From Isoetes taiwanensis (lineage: Eukaryota; Streptophyta; Lycopodiopsida; Isoetales; Isoetaceae): a DNA stretch of 64,000 nucleotides. A program made the position numbers and the translations under genes. Shown here one piece after another: positions 1 through 10,855 of the stretch. The stretch spans positions 5,356,364-5,420,363 of the forward strand of contig JAJEKV010000028.1 of NCBI GenBank assembly GCA_021234155.1, written 5' to 3'. The notes under the pieces are model-generated. The model saw nothing but the letters and a program-made list of their open reading frames with translations. It was not told the DNA's origin and searched no databases. Numbering within the stretch: position 1 is the stretch's first letter; each line of letters begins with the position of its first letter.

Positions 1-2156
1 ATTGATCCCATTAAATTCCCAAATGAGACCATTGTCACAGTCAGCCAGATTGGTATTATGAGTGAGAATATTTTTGAAGTGTAGGAAAATAGCTTTATCA
101 CTGGATGTGCCATGGATTAATCTCCAGAGATTTGTCCAAGAAATTAAATGTCCATTTGGGTATAAGTCCTTGACATGAGTAATGCCATGATCATTCCATT
201 TCCTGTAAATTTTGGGATGCCTCAAAGCCAGGATATTACCATTGCAATCTTTGAATCCAGCAGACCAAAAGAGGGAGGAATGCATATGGTGATCTTGCAA
301 TTCAGGGTCATCAAAGCAGTTCTGCACGACATTCCAAGCCTTGATCATGTTTTGCATAAGGGGAGAAGTGTTGTTACCTGAATGAAGAGTGCATAAAGCA
401 GACTCAGGGAGAGAATGCTTAGTAGATGGATGACCTTCTGGATATGAACATGTAATCTAGTGCCTGATAAAAATGGAGTTATTTCCAGCTAAAGTTCTCC
501 ATATGAACTTGCCAGCCAATGCACAAGCTTGAAGATATAAATTTTTGCATCCTAAACCTCCATAAATTTTGGCTCGAGTGACAGAGTCCCAATTGACTGA
601 GTGGCTTCCCTTCCAGATAAAATTTCTAATAGTCTTCTCAAGCTCATTGTAGATAGATTTAGGAGCCACAAGAGCAGAAGAGAAATAAATATGGGATGCT
701 GCAAGAACAGAGTTTGCAATTAAGGTTCTACCTGCCAGAGATAAAGTATTTCTAAAGATATTCAGCTTTTTCCTAATTCTCTGAAGAATAGGATCCCATA
801 ATCCCTTTATGTTGGGATTAAGAGATAAAGGCATACCAAGAAGTTTAGTAGCTTGCATAGCATTTAGAACTTTAATGTCACATAGATAATTCTGAGAGCA
901 ATCCCCAATAATAGTGCTTTTGCCAATATTTAGATCAATTCCAGAGGCAGCAGAGAATAAATCAACAATGCTCAAAAACTTGGCAATGTTATCAGAATTC
1001 GAATCTAGAAATGCAAATGTGTCATCTGCATATTGTGAAATAATTAAGCTGCCTTTATTGTCTGGAAGATCAAGGCCCTTAATATTACCACAGTGTTGAT
1101 GAAAGTCGATTGCCCTAGTAAGCATTTCAGCCACCACTAAAAATAAGTAGGGAGCTAAGGGACAACCCTGCCCGACACCTCTAGCCAGCTTGAAGAAATT
1201 AGAGGGGGAGCCATTAATAAGGACAGCAGAATTAGCCATGGAATTAAGACCAAAATGTAAGGATATTATTTTGGAATTAAAGCCAATCTTGTTCAAGGCA
1301 AATTCAAGGAAGTCCCAATTAACAGAGTCAAATGCTTTTTTGAAATCTAATTTTAAGAGAACACATTTCTGAGAGGAAATCTTGTTCCAATGCAATCCCT
1401 CCATAGCCACAATGTAATTGTCTAGAATAATCTATTAGGCAAAAAGGCAGATTGCTTGATATCAATATTTTCCTGGAGGGAAGGCTTAACCCTATTGGCA
1501 ACAATCTTAGCACAGAGCTTGTAAGTAGAATTGGTTAATGAAATAGGCCTCCAATCAGAGAAAGATAAAGGCTTGTCAACTTTAGGAATGAAAGTGATGA
1601 AGCCAGCAGATATGGAGGAGTGCAAATGATCAGCCATCCAAAAACCATGGACCAATTTGACAATATCTTCTTTTAAAACATCCCAAAATGCATGTAGAAT
1701 TCAGGGGGAATGCCATCAGTTCCTGGAGATTTCCCTTTGCTGAAGCTCATTAGTACTTTATGAATTTCATTCTCAGTGGGGAGTGCATCAATCGAGTTAT
1801 CCATTAAGCTGTTACTATTTGGAATAATTTGATTGATCAGGGAGATGAACTTGTCTCTCTTTGAGGAGATCTCAGTGCTATTAGCCTTGTCATTGAATAA
1901 TGTAGCATACTGATCATGGAAGAACTTTTTAATCTCAGAGGGAGTATCAATATTATTGCCATTTTCAGATTGCACTTAGACAATATAATTGTTAAGCATT
2001 CTATTTCTGGCTATCCTATAGAAAATTTTTGAGCTACCAAGGTCCATCTCCTTATTATATTTGATTTTACATTTTATAGCATAACTCTTGGCTTCAGTCT
2101 CCTCTATAGATTTAATTTGCTTTTCTAGGATTTCCTCACCAACTTGAAGATTGATA
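1..2156 (-). pseudogene. LINE-A ORF2, reverse transcriptase and C-terminal region (broken)
   Basis: The reading pieces at 1673-1975, 1422-1655 and 457-1410 together form a LINE reverse transcriptase. Visible motifs are GKSPGTDGIP before the catalytic core, FIPKVDKP and WRPISLTNS, KLDFKKAFDSVNW, GVGQGCPLAP, the catalytic QYADD, and LLGMPL. Catalytic aspartates are therefore still present. The pieces are separated by stops or frameshifts near 1415, 1665 and 1980. Positions 1-456 encode, in broken frame, the start of the zinc-binding RNase-H-like C-terminus; the same region is better preserved at 35972-36856. As a family, these enzymes carry out target-primed reverse transcription. This copy cannot make a full protein. 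Confidence 0.9.
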
Positions 2157-3174
2157 TTCTAGAATGGGACTCACATGAAACCAACAAACCGCCCGACTTA
2201 GACTTGCTTCTCATTCATCTCAGCAGATTTTCTACAATGGTGGATAGTGGGTAGCCGCACACATGCGAACTACCCATAAAAAATAAAGGGAAAATCCAAT
2301 TATATCATTTGGACCCCAACAAAATATAATGCTAATAGAGACTGGGCTAGTGTACCTGTCGAAAGCTTATCACCGGGATTAAAAAACCCCGCCCTTTCGG
2401 GTTTTCGAGGAAAAACCCTAGTGATAAGCCTTCGGCAAGGGGCTTGGACAAACGTAAGGCATAAAAATCGCTCCCAAAACCCACGAATGGAAAAGTCGAA
2501 ACGGATGCCGCTAACGCTAACGTACGCATCACCAACAAAACAACAAGACAAAACAAACCTCCCGTGAGTGGAGGGCTGATTACGGCGCATGCCACGCGAT
2601 AAAAAATACAATAACAAAGAAGGGGGAGGGTGGGTTCAAAGAGAATAAGGTATGCTGCTGAGAGAAGAGGAAGCGCCGATGAGAAGTCGAAGCGTAAACG
2701 CCTAAAATAGCGAACTCCCCAACTGTAACGGAGCATGCGCCCGCGCATGCATGCAAAATATGCATGCTCGCCCCATTCTAGAATGGCGATCCGATGTCTC
2801 GGATCGATGGGATTCTAGAATGGGACTCGCATGAAACCAACAAACCGCCCGAATACCAAAGGACTTCCTTAACAAATTAAAATCGAGGACGAAGGTCACA
2901 GGATGAAGGCTAAAGGCCGAGAAAGGACAGCATGAAAGAAACGCCAAATTGGCCAAACCAGGCAGGAAGAAGCCCCTCCCCTGCCTGGAAACAATTCAAA
3001 GAGAATAAGGTACTGCTGAGAGAGAAGAGGAAGCGCCGATGAGAAGTCGAAGCAGAAACGCGCCTAAAATAGCGAACTCCCAACCAGAACGAGCATGCGC
3101 CGCCCGCATGCATGCAAAACATGCATGCTCGTCCCATTCTAGAATGGCGATCCGATGTCTCGGATCGATGGGAT
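2157..3174. repeat. Hairpin-rich non-coding insertion inside LINE-A ORF2, two tandem A-B units
   Basis: LINE-A coding sequence stops at about 2157 and resumes at about 3175. The intervening DNA has two copies of an A-to-B unit. Module A (ATTCTAGAATGGGACTC...) lies at 2157-2200 and 2812-2860. Module B lies at about 2640-2811 and 2999-3174. The second unit is shorter (363 against 655 bp). Module B carries a palindrome CCATTCTAGAATGG (2773-2786 and 3134-3147), a stem GATCCGA-TGTC-TCGGATC (2788-2805 and 3149-3166) and a GAGCATGC/GCATGCTC inverted pair. No credible coding frame was seen, and no clear target-site duplication could be read. It looks like a non-autonomous mobile repeat of unknown class. 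Confidence 0.65.
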
Positions 3175-4183
3175 TATGGGGATCATTCTGGAGCTGAGAT
3201 CTGATGTCTCTCATTTGGGCAAGAAAGCTATCTTTCTGCCTAGATCTCTCTTTGAAATTGGAATTAGACCAATTCTTAATCCAAGATTTTATTTGTTTAA
3301 TCTTGGAATAGAAATTTTTCATAGTTTGGGAGCTATTTGAATTGTGAGCAGCATTGTGGCCATTATGCATAGTATGATAGAAATGCTTGAAATCCAAGCA
3401 GAATTGGTCATTGTAGAGAAGGGAGCAGTTAAACTTGAAAGGAATATTCCCATCTCTAGGGAGGCTCAACAAGTGATTTGTGTGAAGAAATTGGGGTTGA
3501 TGATCAGAAATGGAAATGGCTTCATCACTAACCACATAGCAATTGTCCCAAAATGAACTAGTAGAGTTGGAAACATAGAACCTGTCAAGAGCACAGTAGA
3601 CTCTATTGGAATTTTTCTGCTTATTTGACCAAGTGTAATTTGCAGTTGATGATGGCACATAGATCAGGCTGGTATCAGAGATAAAAGTATCCCAGTTTGC
3701 TCTCTCAGTGGTAGACATATTAATTCTGTTTCCTAATTCCATATCCCAGTTTGGAGTATTTTTGAAATCTCCAGAGACAACCCAGTCCATATGAGGCTGA
3801 GAGGATATCCAAGAGTTAATATCAGGCCAAATAGATTCTCTATCCTTTGGGCTAGTGGGAGCATAAATATTAAGAACACCAAAGTTAGAGTTGTTGATAG
3901 AAAAAATTACTGCCTGCCAACATTTGCTAGGACTGTTATAATAGGAAACATGAGTCAGAGATTTCCAAATCATGGTCAATCCTCCACTAGTTCCAGAGGC
4001 CTCAATCCAAATAGAGGATGCACCCGGGTAAATCCAGCCAGAGAGATTAGAGCTCTCAAATTTAGGGAGTTTGGTTTCCTGAAGCAAGATAATGTCAGCC
4101 TTGTAGGGTCTGAGCTGAGAAATGATTCTCCTTCTCTTAATTGGGCCCTTAATCCCCCTAACATTCCATGTAATTATCTTCAT
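3175..4183 (-). pseudogene. LINE-A ORF2 N-terminus, APE-type endonuclease
   Basis: From the start at 4183 the frame reads MKIITWNVRG, then LLQETK, a WIYPGASS segment, GGLTMIWK, VLNIYAPTSP, VVSGDF, LDRFYVS and ISDHQP. These are the ordered motifs of the exonuclease-endonuclease-phosphatase endonuclease that opens plant L1 ORF2 proteins and nicks target DNA. Two departures from family consensus are visible: SGDFK where SGDFN is expected, and YCALDRF where an arginine normally precedes the LDRF motif. The frame runs through about 330 residues and then enters the foreign insertion at 3174. The ORF2 start overlaps the ORF1 end by a few bases. The second copy at 7324-7819 has the expected SGDFN. 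Confidence 0.9.
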
Positions 4184-6874
4184 TAGAACAAGCAAGTATC
4201 CAGAAATAAAATAAAGAACACAATTATTTGTTTTTCCTGTTCTTTTTTACTTCTAGTATTTCCTACAGGGGTTTTATGGAGATAGGTTAAGATATCTGAC
4301 TTGGCATAGGCCCTTTTTTTCTTTTTAGACTTGGAGTCATTATTAGGCTTTTTAGACACTGAGTCATTGGACAGATAATTTTCCTTTCTCCAATTCTCTT
4401 TGTCACTTTCACACTCATTGTCAGAGCATCCACTAGGAATAAATTCAAACATATTCAAAGTTGCATCCGAGTGGAGTTTCCAATTTTTTTGTATTCGAGC
4501 AGTGTAAATTCACATCTGAGCATTCTTCTGAAACTGTAGCCTTTCCCTGATCAGGTGTTTCTTGAACCATTTCAACTTCAGCAGATCCTTTGCTTGTGGA
4601 GTCACATTAGCAATCAACATGTCTTGACTGTCAGGGACCAAGAGGAGACCATCTTGAAGAGTTGCCAGTTGCTCTGCAATTTCTTTTGAAATAGGAGAGG
4701 AGGTACTGGGAGTGTGAGGGGGCACATTATCAAAGTCAATTAGGGGGTCAGATGATGGCTGTTGATGGACATGGGCAATTTCCTTAGAAATTAAAGGAAC
4801 ATCCTGACAAAGCTTAATTGCTTTATTGCTCAATAACAAATCTAAATCTTACTCAACATTTAAGCTAGCAAGTACCTGGAAATGATTGGAGCAGTCAATC
4901 TTCTCCACAGAATTGTCCTCAGAATCATTCTGTGTGTCTGAGTGACAATTCAATTCTGCTAGGAAATCTGGTCCACTAGCTGCATTTTTTTGACTTGGTG
5001 ATGGCAGATGAGTAATAACCTTGTGAGTGGTTGTTGATGGAGTACCCTGATTTGTGAGAGCTGGGCTGTCTCTGTTAGGGTGACCTGTGTCATTAGGCAG
5101 ATCTTCTGAGGCATTGTGCAAAACTTTCCTTATTGGTGGATATATCTTTTTAGATCCATCCTGTGTAGCAATTGTGTAATTGTCTGCCAATATTTGATCA
5201 CAAATCTTCAAGCCCTTAAGTATGGCTGGTTTTTGACAAGCATGGCTTTTATTAATTAATGGAACACTCTTAACTTTTGCCCGAGTTAAGTGATCAGACA
5301 AAGTGTGTGTCTTTTGTTTGGACTCACCAATCACCTGATTGAACATGATATGAAGTTTATCTGTACTTGACTCGTTTTCTTGCATTGGAGCTTTCCCTTT
5401 ATCTCTATTCCTTTCATAATTTTGAAGAACCTTAATTCCCGAGCAATTACCAGCATCAAAATTTACCTTTTGATGATAGGTTAATTTGTCATAAGCATCT
5501 GTCTTCTGTGGAGCAATTCCCTGCTTTTTGAGTTGATTGTTCCTAATTCTATTTTTACTTCCATTAACCCTGTGACATTGATGTCCTTGACCAGGATTGA
5601 CCTCTGGATTAGTCAAGGTTGAGGTGTCTGACTTTTCTGATATGTGTACTCCCTTGAGTTTGCTTGCATCACCATAGGTGATTGGTATCTCCTTATTCTT
5701 TCCCAACTGAGTATCCATAGTTGTGTTCATAGAACATTCATTGTACCAGAAATGCCTTTTCAGACAATTTTGGCATTGAGGAGGTAAACCAGACCATCTC
5801 AGATATAGATAGGAGCTTTGGCCAAATGCATTAGAGAATAGCTAGATGAAAGCTCTTGGGGATCTGGAGGTGGAATATTCTGTGCAAATGTAAGTACCAA
5901 TAGAGTTAAAAAGAAGCTTAAAGCATTCTTCATTCCAATAGATAGGATTCAATCCATGCAAGGTTGTGGAAGCAACACAGAAATTTTCCATGTTCTCTGA
6001 GTTTAGTTTCGGGTCCCACTTTAGGAATGCCAAGTGATAAGATTCAAAGGTTAGGAAGCCAAGTTTGAGGAGATAGTTAGCTGTTCTTTGGCTTAAAACC
6101 AATAGAGTTAAAAAGAAGCTTAAAGCATTCTTCATTCCAATAGACAGGATTCAATCCATGCAAGGTTGTGGAAGCAACACAGAAATTTTCCACGTTCTCT
6201 GAGTTTAGTTTCGGGTTCCACTTTAGGAATGCCAAGTGATAAGATTCAAAGGTTAGGAAGCCAGGTTTGAGGAGATAGTTAGCTGTTTTTTGGCTGCCAT
6301 ATTCTACCATGATGTAAGGAAAATTTAGCCAGTACATGGCATTAATAAGAACACCCTTTTGAAGGTTAAGGCAGAAAGACCATAGCTTGTCCAGTTGAAT
6401 GCCAGATTTAGTAACTTTTATAAGAACAGCAGTATCTCTGGGGGAAGAAATTTTCGAATGAACAGATGGAAGATCAAGAGAAATACCATGATATAATTTT
6501 TGTTTGCTTCCTTCTATTGGCCGGAGCTCCTTCAAGGCAGCATCATATGTATCATCTGGCTGAATCTCTGCAGATGGCTTAGGGACCCCATATGGAACAG
6601 GAATTTGAGAGGCAGGGCCTAGCTGAGGAACACGACCCCATATATCAGGATCCTTGGTGAAATTATCCCAGACTGGTGTCTTGAAGGTTTTAGGATCCAT
6701 CTCCTGGATTTGATCTGCAGAATTAGCGAAATTGCCAAAGAGAATAAAATCTTTAGGATTTTTGTGAAAAGAGCTTAACTTGTAGAGTAGAGCAGATCGG
6801 TCTTCAGGCGACAAAGCAAAGAAGGAATGAAGCAGAGAAAGAAATTTAGGGCTAATGCAAATTTTTTTGTCCAT
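4183..6874 (-). pseudogene. LINE-A ORF1 (gag-like RNA-binding protein), broken
   Basis: The likely start is the methionine at 6874 (MDKKICISPK). The N-terminal part matches the general look of plant LINE ORF1 proteins with a DUF4283-like core. A zinc-knuckle-like CQNCLKRHFWYNEC sits at about 5735-5775; its spacing is CX2CX3HX5C rather than CX2CX4HX4C. A long hydrophilic tail follows, with a lysine-rich stretch (KSKKKKRAYAK) near 4310. From 6135 down to 4183 a single frame is interrupted by in-frame stops at 5842-5844, 4849-4851 and 4510-4512. Upstream, the 202-bp duplication shifts the frame by one base. The two downstream stops also occur in LINE-B. Confidence 0.85.
5896..6299. repeat. 202-bp tandem duplication within LINE-A ORF1
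   Basis: Positions 5896-6097 and 6098-6299 are near-identical direct copies with a handful of substitutions. Because 202 is not a multiple of three, the duplication breaks the ORF1 frame: the 5' part of ORF1 is read in one frame and everything after the junction in another. LINE-B lacks this part of ORF1, so it cannot show whether the event came before or after the copying. Confidence 0.9.
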
Positions 6875-7323
6875 TAGAAAAAGAACAGGTGAAAGTAACA
6901 AAGGGCTATTTAAACGCAGAGCAAAGCAATGATGGGAAAATGATGATAGGAAAAGGGAAATTGGGTCGGAAAAAGGAATCAAGATCCTATCTATAAGAGA
7001 GATGACTGGAATTCATCCTCATAGCCGGAATTGCGAGAAAGAAAAACATGAATACTCTTTTAATTTGATGAGAATTCCCCCAATTTAGTTTCTGAGTACA
7101 ATTTGACAGTAATTTTTGAGTCGAGTTGCTCATAGTATGCTCGAATAATAGTTGTAGCTTCAATATCCTTGGTTCCAAGAAATTCTTCTAGCCAGGAATC
7201 AATAATTTGTATTTCAAATTCCTCACAGCCCGGGACAAAGGAGCATTCAAATTGGAAACTATGATGAGGGAAGAGACCCCTGAATATAAATGAATTCCAC
7301 AAATCAACTGGGAGACCCCTGAA
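6875..7323 (-). other. Probable LINE-A 5' untranslated/flanking sequence
   Basis: This stretch lies between the ORF1 start and the abrupt start of LINE-B homology at 7324. A minus-strand open stretch at about 7070-7290 includes an acidic segment (FEIQIIDSWLEEFLG) that I do not recognise. A short repeat AGACCCCTGAATAT occurs at about 7272 and 7311. Nothing else could be assigned. Confidence 0.4.
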
Positions 7324-8577
7324 TATTTGACCAAGTGTAATTTGCAGTTGATGATGGCACATAGATCAGGCTGGTATCAGAGATAAAAGTATCCCAGTTT
7401 GCTCTCTCAGTGGTAGACATATTAATTCTGTTTCCTAATTCCATATCCCAGTTTGGAGTATTATTGAAATCTCCAGAGACAACCCAGTCCATATGAGGCT
7501 GAGAGGATATCCAAGAGTTAATATCAGGCCAAATAGATTCTCTATCCTTTGGGCTAGTGGGAGCATAAATATTAAGAACACCAAAGTTAGACAGAGATTT
7601 CCAAATCATGGTCAATCCTCCACTAGTTCCAGAGGCCTCAATCCAAATAGAGGATGCACCCGGGTAAATCCAGCCAGAGAGATTAGAGCTCTCAAATTTA
7701 GGGAGTTTGGTTTCCTGAAGCAAGATAATGTCAGCCTTGTAGGGTCTGAGCTGAGAAATGATTCTCCTTCTCTTAATTGGACCCTTAATCCCCCTAACAT
7801 TCCATGTAATTATCTTCATTAGAACAAGCAAGTATGCCGAAATAAAATAAAGAACACAATTATTTGTTTTTCCTGTTCTTTTTTACTTCTAGTATTTCCT
7901 ACAGGGGTTTTATGGAGATAGGTTAAGATATCTGACTTGGCATAGGCCCTTTTTTTCTTTTTAGACTTGGAGTCATTATTAGGCTTTTTAGACACTGAGT
8001 CATTGGACAGATAATTTTCCTTTCCCCAATTCTCTTTGTCACTTTCACACTCATTGTCAGAGCATCCACTAGGAATAAATTCAAACATATTCAAAGTTGC
8101 ATCCGAGTGGAGTTTCCAATTTTTTTGTATTCGAGCAGTGTAAATTCACATCTGAGCATTCTTCTGAAACTGTAGCCTTTCCCTGATCAGGTGTTTCTTG
8201 AACCATTTCAACTTCAGCAGTCACTGCTTGTGGAGTCACATTAGCAATCAACATGTCTTGACTGTCAGGGACCAAGAGGAGACCATCTTGAAGAGTTGCC
8301 AGTTGCTCTGCAATTTCTTTTGAAATAGGAGAGGAGGTACTGGGAGTGTGAGGGGGCACATTATCAAAGTCAATTAGGGGGTCAGATGATGGCTGTTGAT
8401 GGACATGGGCAATTTCCTTAGGAATTAAAGGAACATCCTGACAAAGCTTAATTGCTTTATTGCTCAATAACAAATCTAAATCTTACTCAACATTTAAGCT
8501 AGCAAGTACCTGGAAATGATTGGAGCGGTCAATCTTCTCCACAGAATTGTCCTCAGAATCAACTGGGTATCCATCGA
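7324..8577 (-). pseudogene. LINE-B: partial second copy of LINE-A (ORF1 tail and endonuclease)
   Basis: The segment from 7324 to 8561 matches 3622-4927 almost base for base, covering the ORF1 C-terminus and the endonuclease N-terminus. A further roughly 16 bases match LINE-A near 5704, so about 775 bp of ORF1 are deleted in this copy. Relative to LINE-A it also lacks about 72 bp of the endonuclease (corresponding to about 3887-3957), which removes the segment between GGLTMIWKSL and SNFGVLNIY. It retains SGDFN. The ORF1 stops at positions equivalent to 4849 and 4510 are shared. It is truncated at both ends and non-functional. Confidence 0.9.
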
Positions 8578-9040
8578 TAGATCTTTGCATTCTAAATTCA
8601 GCAGAATGCTAGCCCCTACAAGGCTAGCTATCAATCTGGAAGAATTCGAGTGCCAATTCAAGGTGATCGAGCAATTTCTCTCAAAAAAGTCCAAGAAAAT
8701 AGTTCAGACAGAAAACGGAGGTAAAAGACAAAAAATGCAAGATTTTAGGCGCTTGCATTTTTTCATATCCCAAGTTCATTTATTTCCTTGAGATATTTTG
8801 GCGTTTCAATGTAAATCTGTCCAGTGCCTAGTGCATCTGCTTAAAACACTTGCCATGAGAAAATGAGGAAAATAATGTAAATGAGGAAAATGAGAAAATG
8901 AGGAAACATGTAACCTACAAAAATGCATGTATGTTGCTTGGTAACACGGGTCGAATTTAATGGTCCATTCATTTGAGGAAAATGCTGCCCTCGGTTGATG
9001 CTACTAGAGAGAATGAACATCTCACCCTTTCTTTAAGCTT
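8578..9040. other. No gene recognised
   Basis: A plus-strand open frame (about 8516-8791) starts inside LINE-B and continues as a lysine-rich segment; I do not recognise it. The stretch 8860-8910 is low-complexity AAAATGAGG repeats. Confidence 0.4.
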
Positions 9041-9700
9041 ATTTTCCATTTTTGGGTTGCCCCTAAGGGGCAAACCCTCGAAGGGGCAAACCCTCGCTTA
9101 TATGAGTTTGTGGCATATCCTAGGTATATGCTGGAATATACCTAGGATATGCTGGTGACTGCTCCAAACCTATTGTCCCTGTAAACTGGCGGTCACCTGA
9201 CGTTATGTGCCGCTGATGTTTGAACAGGGATAACTGGCAATACAGACAGAGCCTCCAAGGCAAACGCGGACTATAAATACTGCTTCTTCCCACTTTGCAT
9301 GCAGAATGGCGCTCTTTCTTGCAGAGTCTGCAACTCCGGCGAAAGGATAAATGCTCTACAACCCAGTTTCTGGATGAAGCTCCACTTCTTAGTTTCTCTG
9401 CACGACACCGATCTCGGATTTCTCTAATCTGCTAACGCCTCTGCTCTGCAATCGATTTCTGCCAAAGCTGCAATCAAAGAAATTTCCTTCTGTAACTACT
9501 CCTGGCCAGATTTTTGCAATCCAGCCAGGAGTTCTGACCTACTTTTGTGCTTTTGTATCTCTCGAATAAAAAGTTATTCTCTGTCACTTGCGTTTTGTCT
9601 ATGTACTTGTATCGGATCCTTAATTTCTTTGATGTACTTGCCATGTATCTCCCAATAATGTGAGGTCTATTCACAAATGTTTAAAGGTTGACTGTATGCT
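9041..9700 (+). repeat. LTR-like repeat with TATA box and poly(A) signal (possible solo LTR)
   Basis: The block opens with GGTTGCCCCTAAGGGGC (about 9054) and an exact inverted repeat CCTAGGTATA/TATACCTAGG at 9119-9146. A TATAAATA box follows at about 9271. About 300 bp later come AATAAAA (about 9566) and a T-rich tail. The spacing of promoter and polyadenylation signal is what an LTR would show, but I could not define TG...CA ends or a target duplication. Part of the block (9054-9130) resembles 45035-45115 beside RPL11. Confidence 0.4.
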
Positions 9701-9935
9701 GGAGATTAATACAGTTCTAATGTGTTCTGGACAGCTTTGATGTCTCTGGGATTCTTGTTAATACACACATTTTCAATGGTGATCGCATTGCATAGCTTCG
9801 CAGAAGGAAGTAAACAAAGGCAATTATTGGCCCCTGGGATCCACCTAATTTCAGCATTCTTGGTATGTCCCATTATGCACAACAGACACAAACATTTATG
9901 CACATGCAAACTTTGTTAACTTTTCATACATTTAA

Positions 9936-10074
9936 AGGGCACATGGGGAGAAAATATGCTTTAAATATTTCAAAAAGGATAAGTTAGTGCTAGGTATGGA
10001 TTTATACAAATGCGGCAACAGTATTCTGAGTTGCTTCAAAGGGCACATGGGGAGAAAATATGCTTTAAATATTT
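9936..10074. repeat. 38-bp direct repeat, 101 bp apart
   Basis: AAAGGGCACATGGGGAGAAA followed by ATATGCTTTAAATATTTC occurs at 9936-9973 and again at 10037-10074. Between 9701 and 10625 no gene is recognised. A short plus-strand open frame at 10010-10249 spans the second copy and has no family signature that I can name. Confidence 0.7.
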
Positions 10075-10625
10075 CTTAGTGCAAATGCCAATGGCTCCAA
10101 TTACGATGAGCAGCAATTTTCGACCATTTCTTGATATAAATATGTGCCATTCTTGTAGGGGCCATATATTCAACCCAGAAAACAGGACCTCTGTTTTTGT
10201 TTACGATCTCCTTTGCTTCCTCTGTTTTTATTTCCTCTGCTTTAGATGATCCGAGGAGGTACTTAAACATGTATGGCTAACTCTATGGTGGGGGAAACAA
10301 TTTCCCGTTTCTGTGGAGGAGGAAAGGCAGAGAAATTGCAGAGGGGCTACATGATATAGTTTGAGGCTAAAAGTACAATTATCTTCTGGTATATATCAAG
10401 AATGATGTAGAGAGTTATAAAAATGGACTCAACAATTTTGACTTTGAAGAGTAGATTATTTAGATACATGCTTCACATAGAGTATGGCATTACCCCTACT
10501 GTATTGGTTGGGTCTTGTCATGGATGTGTAGGATTAGCTATATCCTCGGACACTCATCTGACTTGTATGTATATTTCATGATATGTATCTTTGTACAGTT
10601 TGATAGCACCCTTATCACTACCATG

Positions 10626-10760
10626 TTTTTTCCGTCGAAAACCCTTCAGGGCGGGGTTTTTTTAACTCGGACAGTAATAAGCCAGCTGTGCTCTTTCATT
10701 GGGTCTCATAGGCCGATTGGTCTCCATGGACGATAAAAGCCATTCTACTCTATTCTGTTC
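10626..10760 (+). repeat. LINE 3'-tail-like sequence
   Basis: The order is a TTTTTTCC run, GAAAACCC, GGGCGGGGTTTTTTT, a GGGTCTCATAGGCCGATTGG segment and CGATAAAAG, followed by imprecise TTCTATTCTGTTCTATTG repeats. The same order of motifs recurs at about 46690-46855, and the first part recurs in reverse orientation at about 2375-2420. This layout resembles the 3' untranslated ends of plant non-LTR elements. The assignment rests on this resemblance only. Confidence 0.4.
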
Positions 10761-10855
10761 TATTGATGTATGTAAGTGTATATTCACATTTACAGATCTG
10801 AGTTAGTCCATTACATCTACAATTGTTGGAAGTTTTGATAGCAATGACTCGAACT

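Larger units (their letters stand above)
1..6874 (-). mobile_element. LINE-A: L1-type non-LTR retrotransposon, decayed, 3' end beyond the left edge
   Basis: On the minus strand the order is ORF1 (6874 down to about 4183), then ORF2 with endonuclease, reverse transcriptase and C-terminal zinc-binding region (4183 down to 1). This is the standard order of plant L1-type LINEs. The element is interrupted by an unrelated insertion at about 2157-3174, a 202-bp tandem duplication in ORF1 and several stops and frameshifts, so it is dead. The poly(A) end lies outside the window. Positions 6875-7323 upstream of ORF1 probably hold its 5' UTR. A partial second copy lies at 7324-8577 and a related 3' part at 35110-37214. 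Confidence 0.9.
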
